Below are positions 35,301 to 50,300 of a stretch of 64,000 nucleotides of DNA, piece by piece. Below the pieces are notes generated by a model. The model saw only the letters and a program-made list of their open reading frames with translations, did not search any database and was not told where the DNA came from. Both the position numbers and the translations under genes were made by a program. This DNA is from Sipunculus nudus (lineage: Eukaryota > Annelida > Sipuncula > Golfingiida > Sipunculidae). Location: the NCBI GenBank assembly GCA_026874595.1, contig CM049308.1:52833624-52897623 (forward strand). Direction: 5' to 3'. Numbering within the stretch: position 1 is the stretch's first letter; each line of letters opens with the position of its first letter.

Positions 35301-38300
35301 AAGAAAAAAGAGTGACTGTGCACTGTGGTGATGATAACATGGGTGGCAATTTAATAAAAATTTTAAGAATTACCTGGTTGGATATTGCCTTTATATTGGC
35401 TTTTCGGCAGATGTATCAGCCCATAAGAGCTAATATGCCACCATCAGGTCCATATGAAGACAGTATGGAACAAGCCAGTCAGTAACATAACAAAATCAAA
35501 CTAGGTGATTAATACATCAGTTTATTGTATATTTAATAGGACCCTGCTTGACAAGCCATACCCTAAAGTGATCACTGTGTCAGTCCGTCCTTCCGTCCAT
35601 ACCTCCTTCCATCAGTGACACTTTCTTTCGCGCAAGATAACTCAACAACAACGTAATGCAGCTTTTCCATATTCACAGGGATGATTGGTACCTATGAGGG
35701 CTCCATACCTATTGAATTACAGACCTGTCAGAATTCCAATATCGCCGCCACAGCCAGATAGCTGATTTTCTTTCATGCGCGATAACAACAACCTGCTGCA
35801 GCTTTCCCATATTCACAGGGATGATTGGTACCTATGAGGGCTCCAGACCTATTGAATGACAGACCTGTCGGAATTCCAATATGGCTGCCACAGCCTGATC
35901 CCTGATTTTCTTGCACACAATAACTCAACAACAACCTACAGCAGCTTTCCCAAATTCACATGGATGATTGGTACCTATGAGGGCTACAGACCTATTGAAT
36001 TACAGATCTGTTAGAATTCCAATATGGCTGCCACAGCCCGATCGCTGATTTTCTTTTGCGCTCGATAACTCAACAACAACCTACTGCAGCTTTCCCAATT
36101 TCATAGGGATCATTGGTGACTATGAGGGCTCCAGACCAATTGAATTACAGACTTGCTCAAAATCAAATATGGCCAATAGACTACATTCGGTGATTTTCTA
36201 TTGCACACATTATTTCATACAAATCTTCTTTAATATCATTTGATCCAGTAGGATTTTTTCCCTAATGCGTATGGATAAAAACTTGTTTTTGTTTGTCATA
36301 TTTTTCAAATTTAACTTAATTTTACACCCACATGTAAACTAGTCCAGCACTACCAGAAATGCAGGGCCCTCTGAGGACAATTTTCCGACCACATCTAGTT
36401 TGTTATATATTTGTATATCAAACTTGAAGTAAAGTTGCATATGTGCATTGTGTTTTATTCATACAGATAACCAAATATTTGGTTTTTTTGCCAGAGATAT
36501 ATAAAAAAAATAAATTTTCACCTATTTTCTAGCTGCATGGCAGTGTACAAAAACACAAAATACAAAACTGTTACAATAAAATTAACAAAAAAAACTGACT
36601 TTAAATTAATTTAATTTTGAAACATGGTGAGTGTATCATACAAAAATGTCATGTATGACCTACAACTCATCACACATTGGTAAAGATACTGTTTGACAAT
36701 GTTGTAGCATGAGAAGACATTGGCCCACGCTATTCCTCAGGCACAGGATGCCTCAACCCGTGGCACCCTCTACCAGCAGCTTGTGGAACTAACAGATCTG
36801 ATATTGGACGGCTGTAATGTACAACTAGACTCCCTACGCCGTATGCCAGGAGATACAGACCACTTTAACCAAGTGCTACATGAGTTTGAACAAGAACGAC
36901 AACAGCTGATTATGCCATTTGGTGAGTGTATGTTTCAAACACTGCTTGCATAAAATACTATGAAGACTCTTGGGGCAGCAGACAAGCATAAAAAAACATG
37001 TCTGTTACTTTGACTTCTTGGTGTAAACTGTTTTGTGGTGAACATGTTCAGTGCCCCTTTTAAAATTGACCATGTCTGCCATTTTTATCATACAAAATGA
37101 AAGACATCTTAAAAGTGTATGATTAATATAACTTATTTTATCAAGCTTTATTTGAGTTCTTACATATATTAAGATAATTTATGGAAATATAGGTGCATGA
37201 AATAATTAATAATTGATCACTTATCATTATTTTCTATCAGTTATTTAACACAATTTTACAACCAATTCCTACCCCTTATGTATGATTATACATAATTGAT
37301 TATAAAAGAGATCAGAGCTACTCATTTATTATACAAACTACAGATAAGTACTCTTTTTTTCACTGATTTTTGCAGTTGAACAGAGGCAGTATGAAAGGGC
37401 AGCATCCCTGGCTGAAAAATACTGTGAGTTTGTGGTGCTGATACGATTATGTGAGGCCACGAGTAACCAAGAGAGACTGCAGAGATACATCAATCAGTTC
37501 CAGAGCAAGGTAGTGATAAAATAAAAAACTTTTAATATACAACCCTTACCTGACATACTTTGTTGTTCAGTAACTTCCTTGGATTGTGTAAGCACAATAA
37601 ATAACTCCCACCATCATGCTGTATTTTATCAGAGTTACACAGTCACATCTTGCAACAGTTGACATTTAAAACCAGCTCTAGCTAATTTCTGAACATTTAG
37701 AATATTTCTTATAATGCCTCTGTGACAGATGTATGAGCTTGTTTATCTGCTAGCTGTTAGTAAAAACAGCAATGTTGATAAACATAGAAAAACCTTGTTA
37801 ATGAAGGCCGTTAGTTATCTGCAAAAGTTGAAAGTCCCTTGTTGAAAAAAGCCTTTTGGAAACTTTGGTTCATTTGACTTGCCACCAAATGGCCCTCCAC
37901 ATGTTACAAACAGGTGGACATAAACAAAACAAACAATCTGTGTGTGATGAGGTCGTTTTCTGGCTTATTTTTATAAAAGGTTTAAGGGAGTATCTTTAGT
38001 TGATAATTGTCAGATACTGGAATAGACCCCTTTAAGCGGATACATGCTTCTTTTTACATGTATATTACAACCTTTTGTTTTTTTTTCAGGGATTTGCAGA
38101 CCAGGTGTTCAAATATTATGCTGAAGGAGGTAAGTGAAGGCTGTTTATCCAAGATTGTTTCCATTTTCTGCAGAACTTTTTGAAATCATCAATTTCAGAC
38201 AGATTTTATGGAAATTAACCTGACTTCCAAAAATCCACAAAACTGGTCCCAACCTGTTAAACACAAAAACATGCACCCTTCCTTCTTAAGGTGTTTCCAT

Positions 38301-41300
38301 TGGGGTGTATGTACACAACCAACAACAAACCTTTTTAAAACAAATCAGAAAGGAAATAAGACAATTTCAAGGTTGCAAAATACATCACATTTTCCCTGAG
38401 AGTCCTAGGGTCAGGTAATCAAATTGAGTTTAAATTTTATATACCTAGTGAAAATTAATTGAAAAATTACTGACTGTAGACAACACATATTTATACATGA
38501 AAATGTAGACCTGTTTTATGAATACTTGAAAGCTCAGCTTAAGATATTAAAGAAAAGAAAACATAAAAGAAAATTTTCATCCAAGACAAAGAAATAAACT
38601 TTATCCTGCTGGAAAACTGTGGAAAAATGAGAATTAACCAAGCCTAATGTTCAATGTTCAAATTATTTTTATATCAAGGAACTTGTCAGAGGGTATGCAC
38701 ACTGTTTTTAGATTAATGAGTTGCATTCAGAAACTCCACTTAACAGGGTTTCCAAAAATTGTATTAAATTATGGGAAAAATTGTTTCAAGATATCATTAA
38801 TAAAGGCATCAAATAAATATGAAATAACTGGTTGCCAAATAGTACACCTGGTACAAACAAACATAAATAAAAATCTGCATGGTCACCTAATTCAAGGCAA
38901 TTCAATTTGCTGTACTCAATAATTTTTAGCTCAGCTGACTATAAGTCATCTGAGCTATAGTCGTGGTCCTTTGTCCGTCGGCTGTCCTTCCGTCTGTATG
39001 TCCGTCTGTCCGTCCGTCCATCCGTCCGTCTGTTAAACTTGCATGTTTTGAAACCGTTGGACCTACGAATCTGAAATTCGGCAGACCTTTAGATGTCCCC
39101 AAAATCTACCATACCTAAAATTGGGTCACTAAGACTTCTTTCCTTCGAATTATTAAGGAAAAACCTACGTTTTCCATTAAAAACCCATTGTTACACTTCA
39201 AGACTGCCTAATATTGAAACCACTAACCTGATATTGATCACTTTTCATATATATATTCCTCTATATATTTCCTATGTACATACCAGAAATTAGTTCAGTA
39301 TTTTTAAAATTCTTTAAGTAATCGGCCTGAACATAATGCACTTTGTAAAAATTCAGAAAATATATTTTCTCCCTTAACTTGAGAATTGCTGAAGCTAGAA
39401 ATTTTTTTTCAGGTATTTAACTATATTTAATAAAGATTCAATTGTATACCCAAAATTAGATAAGAATTTTTCAAATTTTATAAGTTATTAGCATAAATAT
39501 GAAATTGGTACCTTAAATTTTGCCAGGATTGGACCATGGCACATTTTTTTCCTGTAACAGCTGTGGATTTAATTTTCACAGCATGTTATCATTAGCATTT
39601 CATCTGTTAACATCTGAAATTTGAAACCAGTGGATAAAAAACTGTAAGTTTTAAAGCGCCATGTAAAATATTGTGTAGATCAAGCAAATGTTATGCAGTT
39701 TCCTAGAGCTCAGCTCCCCAAGCCAGCTCTCAGCTCCCAAAATTTGGCATACAGTTAGATGTCCCCCAAACCCCCTACCATACCAAAAGTTCGGTCACAT
39801 AAACTTCATTCCTTCGAGATATTAAGAAAAAAATTCAGTTTTCAATTAAAAACCCATTGTTACACTTCAAGACTGTCTAATATCACAACCACTGATCTGA
39901 CTTTCATCAAATATAATATACATGTTCTTCTATTCATACTCTTTGCACCTGCCAAAAATGATGTCAGTATTGCGAAATTGTTTTAAGTTATGGGCCTAAA
40001 CATAATGCACTTTGTAAAAAATCAAGAAATATATTTACTCCCTTAACATGAGAAATGCTGAAGCTAGTGATTTTTTGACAGGGATACAACATTATTTAAT
40101 CAAGATTCAGTTATATACCAAAAATTAGTTCTGAATTTTCCAAATTTTACAAGTTATTAGCATAAATATAAAATCGGTACCTTAAATTTTGCCAAAATTT
40201 GACCATGGCATGTTTGTTTCCTGTAAGCACTGTTGATATAATTTTCATATCATGCAGAAATAAGGATTTCAACTTGTTACTTTTGAAAGTTGAAAGAAAT
40301 TGGCCAAAAACTGTAGCTTATATTATAGTTTTTATGAGACCATGTCAGACCCTAGACTCTACACAGTCCCTCTTCAGTCACCTGTATGTCCTTTAGTTGA
40401 CCTCTCAGGCTAATTATGCAGGCCTGAGGCGGGGTGTATACTAGTCAGCCAGGCAGCTTATGGCTTGCCTCAGTTGATTCTGGTGACCAACCCAACCCAT
40501 CTACTAGTTGTTTAGACCAACAACATAACAATAAACAATAAATAAATAATTTTTAGCTCAGCTGACTATAAGTCATCTGAGCTATAGTCGTGGTCCGTTG
40601 TCCGTCTGTCTGTCCGTCCGTCCGTCCGTAGATGTGGCACGTTTTGAAACCGTAAGACCTAGGAATCCAAAATTCGGCATAGTGTTAGATGTCCCCAAGA
40701 TCTCCTACCAAGCCGAAAACTGGGTCTTTGCGACTTTGTTCCTTTTAGAAATTAAGGAAAAACCTCAATTTTTTATTTAAAACCTATTTTCACACTTCAG
40801 GGCTGCCTAATATCAAAACCACTCATCTGTTTTTCCTCATATTTACCATAAATATTCCTCTATATAGTTCCTATGTACATGCCTGAAATTATGTCTGTAT
40901 TGTATAATTTAAGAAAGTTATGGGCCAGAACATAATGCATTTTGTAAAAAATCAGGAAAGATATTTGATCACTTAACACAAAACTTGTTAAAGCTATGGA
41001 CTTTTTTTCAAGTAATATAACTTTAATTAATCAAAATTAAATTGTATACCCAAAATTAGATCAAAATCTTTTAAATTTTTTAAGATATTAACAAAAATAA
41101 AAAATTGGTACCTTAAATTTTGCCTAACTTTGACCATGGCACGTTTTTTTCCTGCAAGTACTGTGGATTTAATTTTCTCAGCATGTTTTTGTTAGCATTT
41201 TGTCTGTTAACACCAAAAATTTGAAACCAGTTGATCAAAAACTGTAGATTTTATTCAAGTTTTCAAGCACCATGTAACATATTGTTTACATCAGGCTAGT

Positions 41301-44300
41301 GTTGTGCAGTTTGCAAGAGCTCAGCTCCCCAGCTTAAGCTCTCAGTTCCTAAAATTTGGCATACAATTAGATGTTTCCAAAATTCCCTACCATGCCAAGA
41401 ATTTGGTCACTTTGAGTTATTAATGAAAAACTTCATTTTTCAATTAAAACCCATTGTTACACTTCAATACTGCCTAATATCAAAACCACTGATCTGACTT
41501 TAATCATATATAATATACATGTTTTTCTATACATTCTCTGTGCACATGCCAGAAATGATGTCAGTATTGCGTAATTGTTTTAAGTTATGGGCCCAAACAT
41601 AATGCACTTTGTAAAAAATCAAGAAATATATTTACTCCTTTAACAAGGGGCTTGCTGAAGCTAGAGATTTTTTGTCAGGGATGTAACATTATTTAATCAA
41701 GATTCAATTGAATACCCAAAATTAGTTCTGAATTTTTAAAATTTTAAAAGTTATTAGTATAAATATAAAATTAGTACCTTAAATTTAGCCCAACTTTGAC
41801 CATTTCACTTTTGTTTCATGTGAGCTCTGTTTATATAATTTTCATATCATGCACACATAAGGGTTTCAACTTTTTAGTTTAGAAAGCTGAAAGAAATTGG
41901 CCAAAAATTGTAGCTTTTATTAATGTTTTTATGAGACCATGTCAGACCTTGGTTCTCTCCAGCCACTCTTGAGTCACCTGTATGTTGACCTTGTTGAACT
42001 TTCAGCAAATTATGCACGCTTGAGGCGAGGCATATACTTGGCAGCAAGGCAGCTTATGGCCAGCCACAGTTGATCCAGGTGTCCAACCCAACTCATCTAG
42101 TCGTTTCAACCAACAACATAACAATAAACAATAAATTAATCAATTTTTATTGGTTTTTAATAACAAATTAAAGAAAAATAGAAAAGGAATTTGTTAGTTT
42201 ATAATAATAGGGAATTAACTTGCAGTTACTGATGATATAAGAGTCTTGTATCGATGGATAGAATGTCACGTATTCCAAATAACACCATGCAGTCACCTAT
42301 GGCATTTTTCAGTTCAATTTTAATAATAAAAAAGTAAATCATATTATTCATTACTAATCATTAGGGATCATATGAAGGAAATTAATGATAGACAAAGATG
42401 CAGTTGATAATATTAATCTAGATTCCTACTGTGTCTAGTGTGTACATTGATGTGAAATTAGTCCAAAATAAATATATCACATTTATTTTTTTTAAATATA
42501 AATAAAAGCCATAAAACCAGGTACTTATGATCATTATTTAAATGTGTGAATTTTGTATATTCTGGATTCTCAACATCATTGTTTGGTGAAAACTGAATTA
42601 ACACCAGACATGGTGCGAATACTTTGTAATTGTATTTAAATACGAATATGATTATTTACTCCATTATAAAATTTCTTGCATAAAGAATGGGAATTCAGGT
42701 AAAAATGAAAGTATATGATTACCAGTGCAAATACTTTCAAAATGTATTCATGAATGCATTCATGAATATATTCTTTAATATTATTTTAATAATCATTTCA
42801 GTTATATTTCATTTTAAAAAATTATATGATTCTCTGATTATCTTTAATAAAAATTATATTTGGGACAATATTTGTAATTTTTTTAATTAATAGTTAAACC
42901 TTTATATTATATATTCTGCTTATAAGTTATATGGCCAAGTCAAAATCTGTGTGACAATAGTACTCCATTTGTTAATAAAATAAATGAAATTAATCCTCTT
43001 CCCTGTCTCCAAAGGTACTATCAAAATCATACATAAGCTAAACAACAACAACTCATAATACAGCTTATATTTATTACCACACAAAACCAGCATGTGCCTC
43101 ATTTCTAAATAATATTTTTTTATCATATATAACAGCTGAGCGTCGTGACCCATAGGTCCCTTGTTTATAGGTCTGTAACAACAACTTTGAAAAAAATCAA
43201 TAGAAAAGGAATTTGATAGTTGATGAGTAACAGGGAATTACCTTGCAATTACTGATGTTTTATGCATTTTGTATGAATGGATGAAAATGTATTCCAGATA
43301 ACACCATGGTATTTTTCTTTTCAGTTTTAATAATAAAAAAATAATTAAACTGTATTGTTCTATACTATTAGGGATTATATGAAGGGGATTAATGATAGAT
43401 AGAGATGCAGTTTATAATATTAATCTAAATTTCCAGGTCTTTTCCAAGTGTTTCAGCTTGTTAATTTATATTTATTTCAAATTTTTAAAAAAAATTTAAA
43501 TATGTCAACATTTTTAAATTTTACTCAGACAAGCACTGAATAAAGATGTCAATATGTTTCACTAATGACATTTAGACACGTGGCTATACAGCTGGCACAA
43601 GACTATGTAAATAATCAAAATTTATATTACTGGTTCCATATTTCAGTTAATAAAATTAAACTTGCCCATCTATAGGTTTCTCCTTGAAAAATTTATGTGT
43701 GTTCTTATCCTTTGCTTTATTTTTTTACACATATAATGGTTTTATAGCTGAGATTACACTAAATTTTTTCTGATACATTTTTTTTAATAAAAAAAAATTT
43801 AATATGATAAAAAATTAGATCTTAGACAAGTTATCATTATGATTTCTGTAATGTTAATAATTGTCATAACACTCTTGCTATGTCTAGTGTGTAGATTGAT
43901 GTGATGGTAGTCCAAAGTGAATATAATAGTTTTTTTTTAATATGAATAAAATTCATAAAACCAAGTACTTATGATCATTATTTAGATTTGTGATATTTGT
44001 GTATTCTGGATTTCTCAAGAACTTTTGTTCAGATAAACTGTTATGATTGTGGTGATTATTGGGCCATATAACTATATATTCTAGTTACTCTTCAGTGTAG
44101 CTTATTATACAGGTTCATTCAGTACAGGCATGTAAGTAGAATCCTTTACCTCCTATAGCACAGATAACCCTTTGCTGCTCACCCTGTGACAGGGGTCTCA
44201 TTTGAGTGCTGGTCAGTGTTCAGGAATGTTTAAAATTGCTCCTCCACTGAGCATCTTGATCTTTAGGTTGTCAGCTTCAACTATCAACCAGATTTCAGAC

Positions 44301-47300
44301 ATGGGGCCTATTACTTATTTCAATAATAGGGCCTATTACTATTACTTTGGGTGTTTGCCTATTACTATTAACTATTATTTACAGTGTTTCACCAGAAGTA
44401 ATAGGTGGCTATTACTATTACTTTACTCCAATTACTATTACTAATAACTATTACTGGTTTATTAAAAATATGAAAAAACATTTTATCTTGAAGAAGCTTA
44501 TGTTGATTGCTGGTTAGGCCACACTAAAATATGTTTCCAACCACGAAATAAACAAGAAATGGTGCATGAATGTTCATAACTAAATGAAGTGCCCATTGCA
44601 CCTGATGAACATAAGCTGTTGAATCCCCCAGGTGGCAACAGTGTGGTACAGACAAGAGCAGCCCCCCCCCCCCCCCCCCAAAAAAAAAAAAAAAAATTTT
44701 GCAAGCTTTATTTTAAATTTTAGATTATTTTTTTAAATGTATGGCTACATTTAAAATTCTTTCAAGTGAAACCTGTTACAGTGCAGGAGTAACTGTGCAG
44801 TAGTAGAATATTGTATACATAGATAATTAATGAGTCTTTTAATTGATTATGAACAATATAAACATCAACAATATATACATCTTTATTATCATGAATGATT
44901 ATCAAATACTGATTATTTGCATTTTCATTTGACTGATTATTTTTATTTTTATAACCTTACTAGTGTAAGGTATACACTGATATTGATTTTGTATATTTAA
45001 CCCAAAATATAAATACAGTGAAACCTTGTTGTGTCGAACTCGCTTAAGTTGAATACCCCGCTTATGTCGAAGTTACAGACTCAAGATTCTGGACAACTCT
45101 AGTTAAAATTTAACCAAATAAAACCCGCTTGTGTCGAACCCCGGATTTGTCGAACCTTTTCTGAGGGTCCCTTCAACTTGGACACAATGAGGTTTCACTG
45201 TATAGTAAATTTTAATTCTGAGTTATTTTTAATTGAGTAATCCAAAAGAGGGGGAGGGGGGATTGTCCTACACCCCGCAATGATCTGGTCTGAAGATTAT
45301 TCCTGCAGTCATAAAGACACATTCCACAGGGGCTGAAGTAGGCAAGAGATGCAAGATAAGGGCTTGAGGGCTCTTTCAGGGGGTTTCTCTTTTGCCTACT
45401 CATAGATACCTAGTTTATTAAGATGATGCAATAATCAGTGAGTCTTGGCGATGTGCAAACTTTGTCCTTATCATAAGAGTATGGTTTCCTTCATTGTATC
45501 AGGGTGGGTATCTGAAAATGTTACTATTATTATTTACCTATTTCACATAACTGAAAATCCTTTGTAATTTAACAAAATTCTAATTGCAACTGAATGCAGT
45601 TGCATAGTATTCTTTGAAAGAAACACTAACTCAGATTACATTTACATTTCATTTTCTGCCTGAAATCAAATATCAAATATTAATGAGCATGAAAGCATGC
45701 AGGTTCACCTCAGCTGGGGCCCTTATCAGTGTTCCTGCTGACTAGCACTCAGACCCACAAACTCTTTATTACTCCCCCCCCCCCCCCCCCCCCCCCCCCC
45801 GACTGGTAATAGTTAAAGTAATAGCTATTAATCTATTACTCATCCGCCTATTACTATTACTATTACTATTATTCAACATTTTTGGACTGCCTATTATCTA
45901 TTATAACCTATTACTGATGAAAAGTAATTGAATTACTGCCTATTACTATTATCTATTACTATTACCCCATGTCTGGCAGATTTGTCATTTTATATAAAAA
46001 TTTATGTAAGATCATTATGTTAATATATTTAGATGATATGGATGGTCAAGATTTTTCTTAGTTCTAAATGGACAGTATTTTTAATGCTGGTTTTAGGTCA
46101 GTATTATAATATTCAGTTGCTTTAATCCAAGTATCTGGTTGGTTAGTCAGGTTTAGGAACATGTACTTAAGGGCTTTCTGAGAGACCTATGAAAAGTCTC
46201 CATGGAAACTAGAAATTAGGTCTCTATTACCCATATCCTTCAAGCTATGGGGCCCCAAAGTACTCCCCAGAATAGTGAAAAATTTCATACAAAAACTTCA
46301 ATATCTCATTAACTACATCACTGATGGTCATGATTTTTTGCATACATATTAATCATGCGATGTTTCATCAGTTTCTGCAGACTGGTGGCGCAACCTATAT
46401 TTTTCGATTTTTTACGAATTTTTTTCTCTATTTTTGAGACCTTTAAAAATGTGGACATCTTTTAACAGGGCACAAATCGTTAAGACTGGATCTAGAAGCT
46501 CTATTCTTGATATTCTGAGAGACCTATGAAAAGTCTCCATGGAAACCAAAAATTAGGTCTCTGTTACCCATATCCTTCGAGCTATGAGGCCCCAAAGTAC
46601 CCCCCAGAATAGTGAAAAATTTCATACAAAAACTTCAATATCTCATTAACTACATCACTGATGGTCATGATTTTTGGCATACATATTAATCATGAGATGT
46701 TTCATCAGTTTCTGCAGACTGCGGACGCCATCTGTATTTTTTCGATTTTTTACGATTTTTTTCTCTATTTTTGAGACCTTAAAAGATGCAGTCATCTGTT
46801 AACAGGGCACAAATCATAACAACTGGACCTAGAATCTTCATTTTTGACTTTGGGGGAGGCCCATGAAAAGTCTCCTTGGAAACCTTGAATTAGGTCTCTG
46901 TTACCCAGATTCTTCAAGCTATGGGGCTCTGAAGTACCCCCGCTGAATAATGAAAATTTGATACAAAAACTGAAATATCTGAACAACTAATGCATTGATT
47001 ACCATGGTTCTTTGCATGGATATTGATCATGGAGTGTTTCATAGGTTTCTGCAGACTGGTGGCGCCACCTGTATTTTTCGATTCTTAACAAATTTTTTTC
47101 ACTATTTTTGAGACCTTTAAAGATATGAACATCTGTTAACAGGACTTAAATCATAACAACTGGGCCTAGAATCTTCATTCTTGACACACTGGGAGACCCA
47201 TGAAAAGTCTCCATGGAAACCTGAAATTAGGTCTCTGTTACCCATATCCTTCATGCTGTAGGGCTCCAAAGTACCCCCCAGAATAGTCAAAAATTTCATA

Positions 47301-50300
47301 CAAAGAGATCATGAGATGTTTCATCAGTTTCTGCAGACTCCCTAGAAACCTGGAATTAGGTCTCTGTTACCTATATTCTTCAAGCTATGGGGCTTGTTAC
47401 ACATTTTTACAATTTTTTTTCTCTATTTTTAAGACCTTTAAGGATGTGGTTATGTGTCAACAGGGTACAAATTGTAACAACTGGACCTAGAATCTTCATT
47501 CTTGTCATGCAAGGAGGCCCATGAAAAGTGTCTGTGGAAACCTTAAATTAGTTCTCTGTTTCCCAATATCCTTCAAGCTATAGGACTCCGAAGTATCCCT
47601 CAGAATAATGGAAAATTTGATACAAAAGCTGAAGTATCTGACCAACTAATGCAGAGGTCACCATGATTCTTTACATGCATATTGATTATGGAGTGTTTCA
47701 TCAGTTTCTTCAGACTTATGGTGCAACCTATATTTTATTAAATTTTTTTGAATTTTTTTCTCTATTTTTGAGACCTTTAAGGATGCTGTCATCTGTTAAC
47801 ATGGCACAAATTGTAACAACTTGACCTAGAATCTTCATTCTTGTCATGCAAGGAGGCCCGTGAGAGTGTCTTTGGAAATCTGAAATTAGGTCTCTGTTAC
47901 CCATATCCTTCACGCTATAGGACTCCGAAGTATCCCTCAGAATAATGGAAAATTTGATTCAAAAGCTGAAGTATCTGAACAATTAATGCAGAAATCACTA
48001 TGATTCTTTGCATGGATGTTGACCATTAAGTGTTTTTATTAGTTTCTGCAGACTGGTGGAACCACCTGTATTTTTTTTAAAGTTTACGCATTTTTTCCCA
48101 TATTTTGAGATATATAAATTCAGAAACAATCTTGGCTTATTCTTTAATCTGTTTGATGCTTCAGTTGAATGGGTATATACTACCATTCAGATGATAAAAT
48201 TTCCTTTTGCAAATCTCTTCCCAGTCAGCTGAGCGTCATGACCCATGGGTCACTTGTTTAGATTAGAAACTTTTTAAAGGAAGATCTTATGATTTTTTTA
48301 TAGTTAGAGTGTCAACCTTCAATATTTTGGATACATAATTGATGAACTTAGAAGAAAATAAACTTTATTATTACCATATGGATGGACTTTTTCATGATTG
48401 GTGAAAAAAGTGAACAAGAAAACATGGATGTATATATATAAAATCTACATGGAGCTAATTCCCCCGTTTTTCCTGGATGCCCAAAACTGAATAAATACCA
48501 GACATGGTGAAGTACTTTGCAAATGTATTTGAATGCAAATATGAATATGAACTCCATAATTTCATGCATAAGGATAGGAATACAGGTAAAAATGAAAGTA
48601 TTTGAATACAAATGCATTTATGAACATATTCAATAATATTATTTTTAATAATCATTTATATTATTAAAAAATCTTTGCTGAAAAAACAGATGATACTGTT
48701 ATTTTTAATTAAAATTATATTTGACACAATATTTGTTATTAATTTTTAGTAAATAATTTAACTTTTCAAATTATTCAGCTGCAATGTTGGTAAAGTTTTA
48801 TGGCCAAGTCAAAACCTGCCTGATAATATCACACCTTTTCCAACTGTAAATAATATAAATACATCAATCCTCTTCCCTGTCTCAAAGGGTATTATCAAAA
48901 TCTTACATAACTTGAGTTAAACACTGTCAACTCATAATAGAGCTTATATTACCACACAAAATAAGCCTTTGCCTACCTCCTCTTCCAAATCATATTTTGT
49001 GATCATATATAATAGCTGAGCGCCGTGACCCATGGGTCTCTTGTTTAATGTATTAAATCAGTAGACACTGCTTCATTTGTGCAAAAGAGATTAGCTGTCA
49101 TAGGATGTTTAACTTTCTGTTTAGGTAAGAGGGGTCAGCTGCTGGCCCCATCTTTGGCCAAGAACCCTCGGTTAGGAAACTTCCTGCAGAGTGGGGAGAA
49201 CCGATTCATGAGCTGGCTACATGATATTAACTCAAAGGATTTCTACAAGGTCAGTACAGTACAAATTCTAAATATTATTAACATCATTCATAATGATTAC
49301 AGCATTTATAAATTTATCTTTGTAAATTTAACCTCACATGTTGCTAAGATTTTCATCATCGTCATTCTGACTGATTGGGCCATCTTTAGTTTTAAGTTAA
49401 TTGTCCCCTGCTTCCCTGATTGATTTTGGTTTGTCTGTCTGTCTGTCCCCCTGTCTGTCCGTCAGGTTTTGTATCAGTGCAATAATTTTCCTAAATATTA
49501 TCTGATTTCATTCAAATTTTGGTCTGATTGCTCTCATGCATACCTTGGTTGGGATTAGTTTTGGAGTGTCTGTCTGAAAATATTTGATCACAACCCCCCC
49601 AAAAAAGAATTTCCCTTTTGCTCCCAATTCACAAAAGAATTATGACATGTGAAGACATCTTCAGGGAACAAGGAAAACTAAAACACAGGCATTATGACAC
49701 ATGGAGTCATCTATAAGGGAAAATAAAAACTAAAACATTTTGTGAAGGCAAAGGGGGAACAACAACAGGTGGAAGCAGAGGACATAAATTCCATGAATTT
49801 GCTTGATAAATTTTAATTATGGATAATATTTTATCTCCTTTTCTGCATTCTCTGTTATCTGACACCACAGTATTTGTAAAAATTATGGACATCCTATACT
49901 AGGCTTCTGTAATTATGTGCCATCCAATATATATGAATTAGCCTTTATTTTTGTTTTATAGTGGTTGATCCCTTTTATCAGTTCTCTGTTTCACTGCAAG
50001 GTTCATTTAAGTGATAGAACTGTTTAATCGTCAGCTGTCATCTTGTATACTGGGGTTTGCTAATTGCAAAGTAAAATTTGCAATTTCAAATTTATGTGTT
50101 TGGTTAGGGTTTGATTTTCACAGTCTTACCAGATGGTAAACTACATAGAGTATCCTTTATTGTATTAATTATTTAAGACATTTCTTGGAAAACTTCACAC
50201 TTTCAGAAGCAGATATTCCTGTTCATATTAAGTAGATAATGTAAAAGATCTCATATTATTCATAAAATTAGTGTTTCACTTATGAACAACATAAGAGATC

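Noticed and set aside
38647-38922. 91-codon open frame in the 11-kb intron
   Set aside because: AT-rich composition with no recognisable domain; expected by chance.
48998-49046. Bacterial-type terminator or operator at the TGACCCATGGGTC palindrome
   Set aside because: The same palindrome recurs at several repeat ends in an animal genome, so it is a transposable-element terminus.
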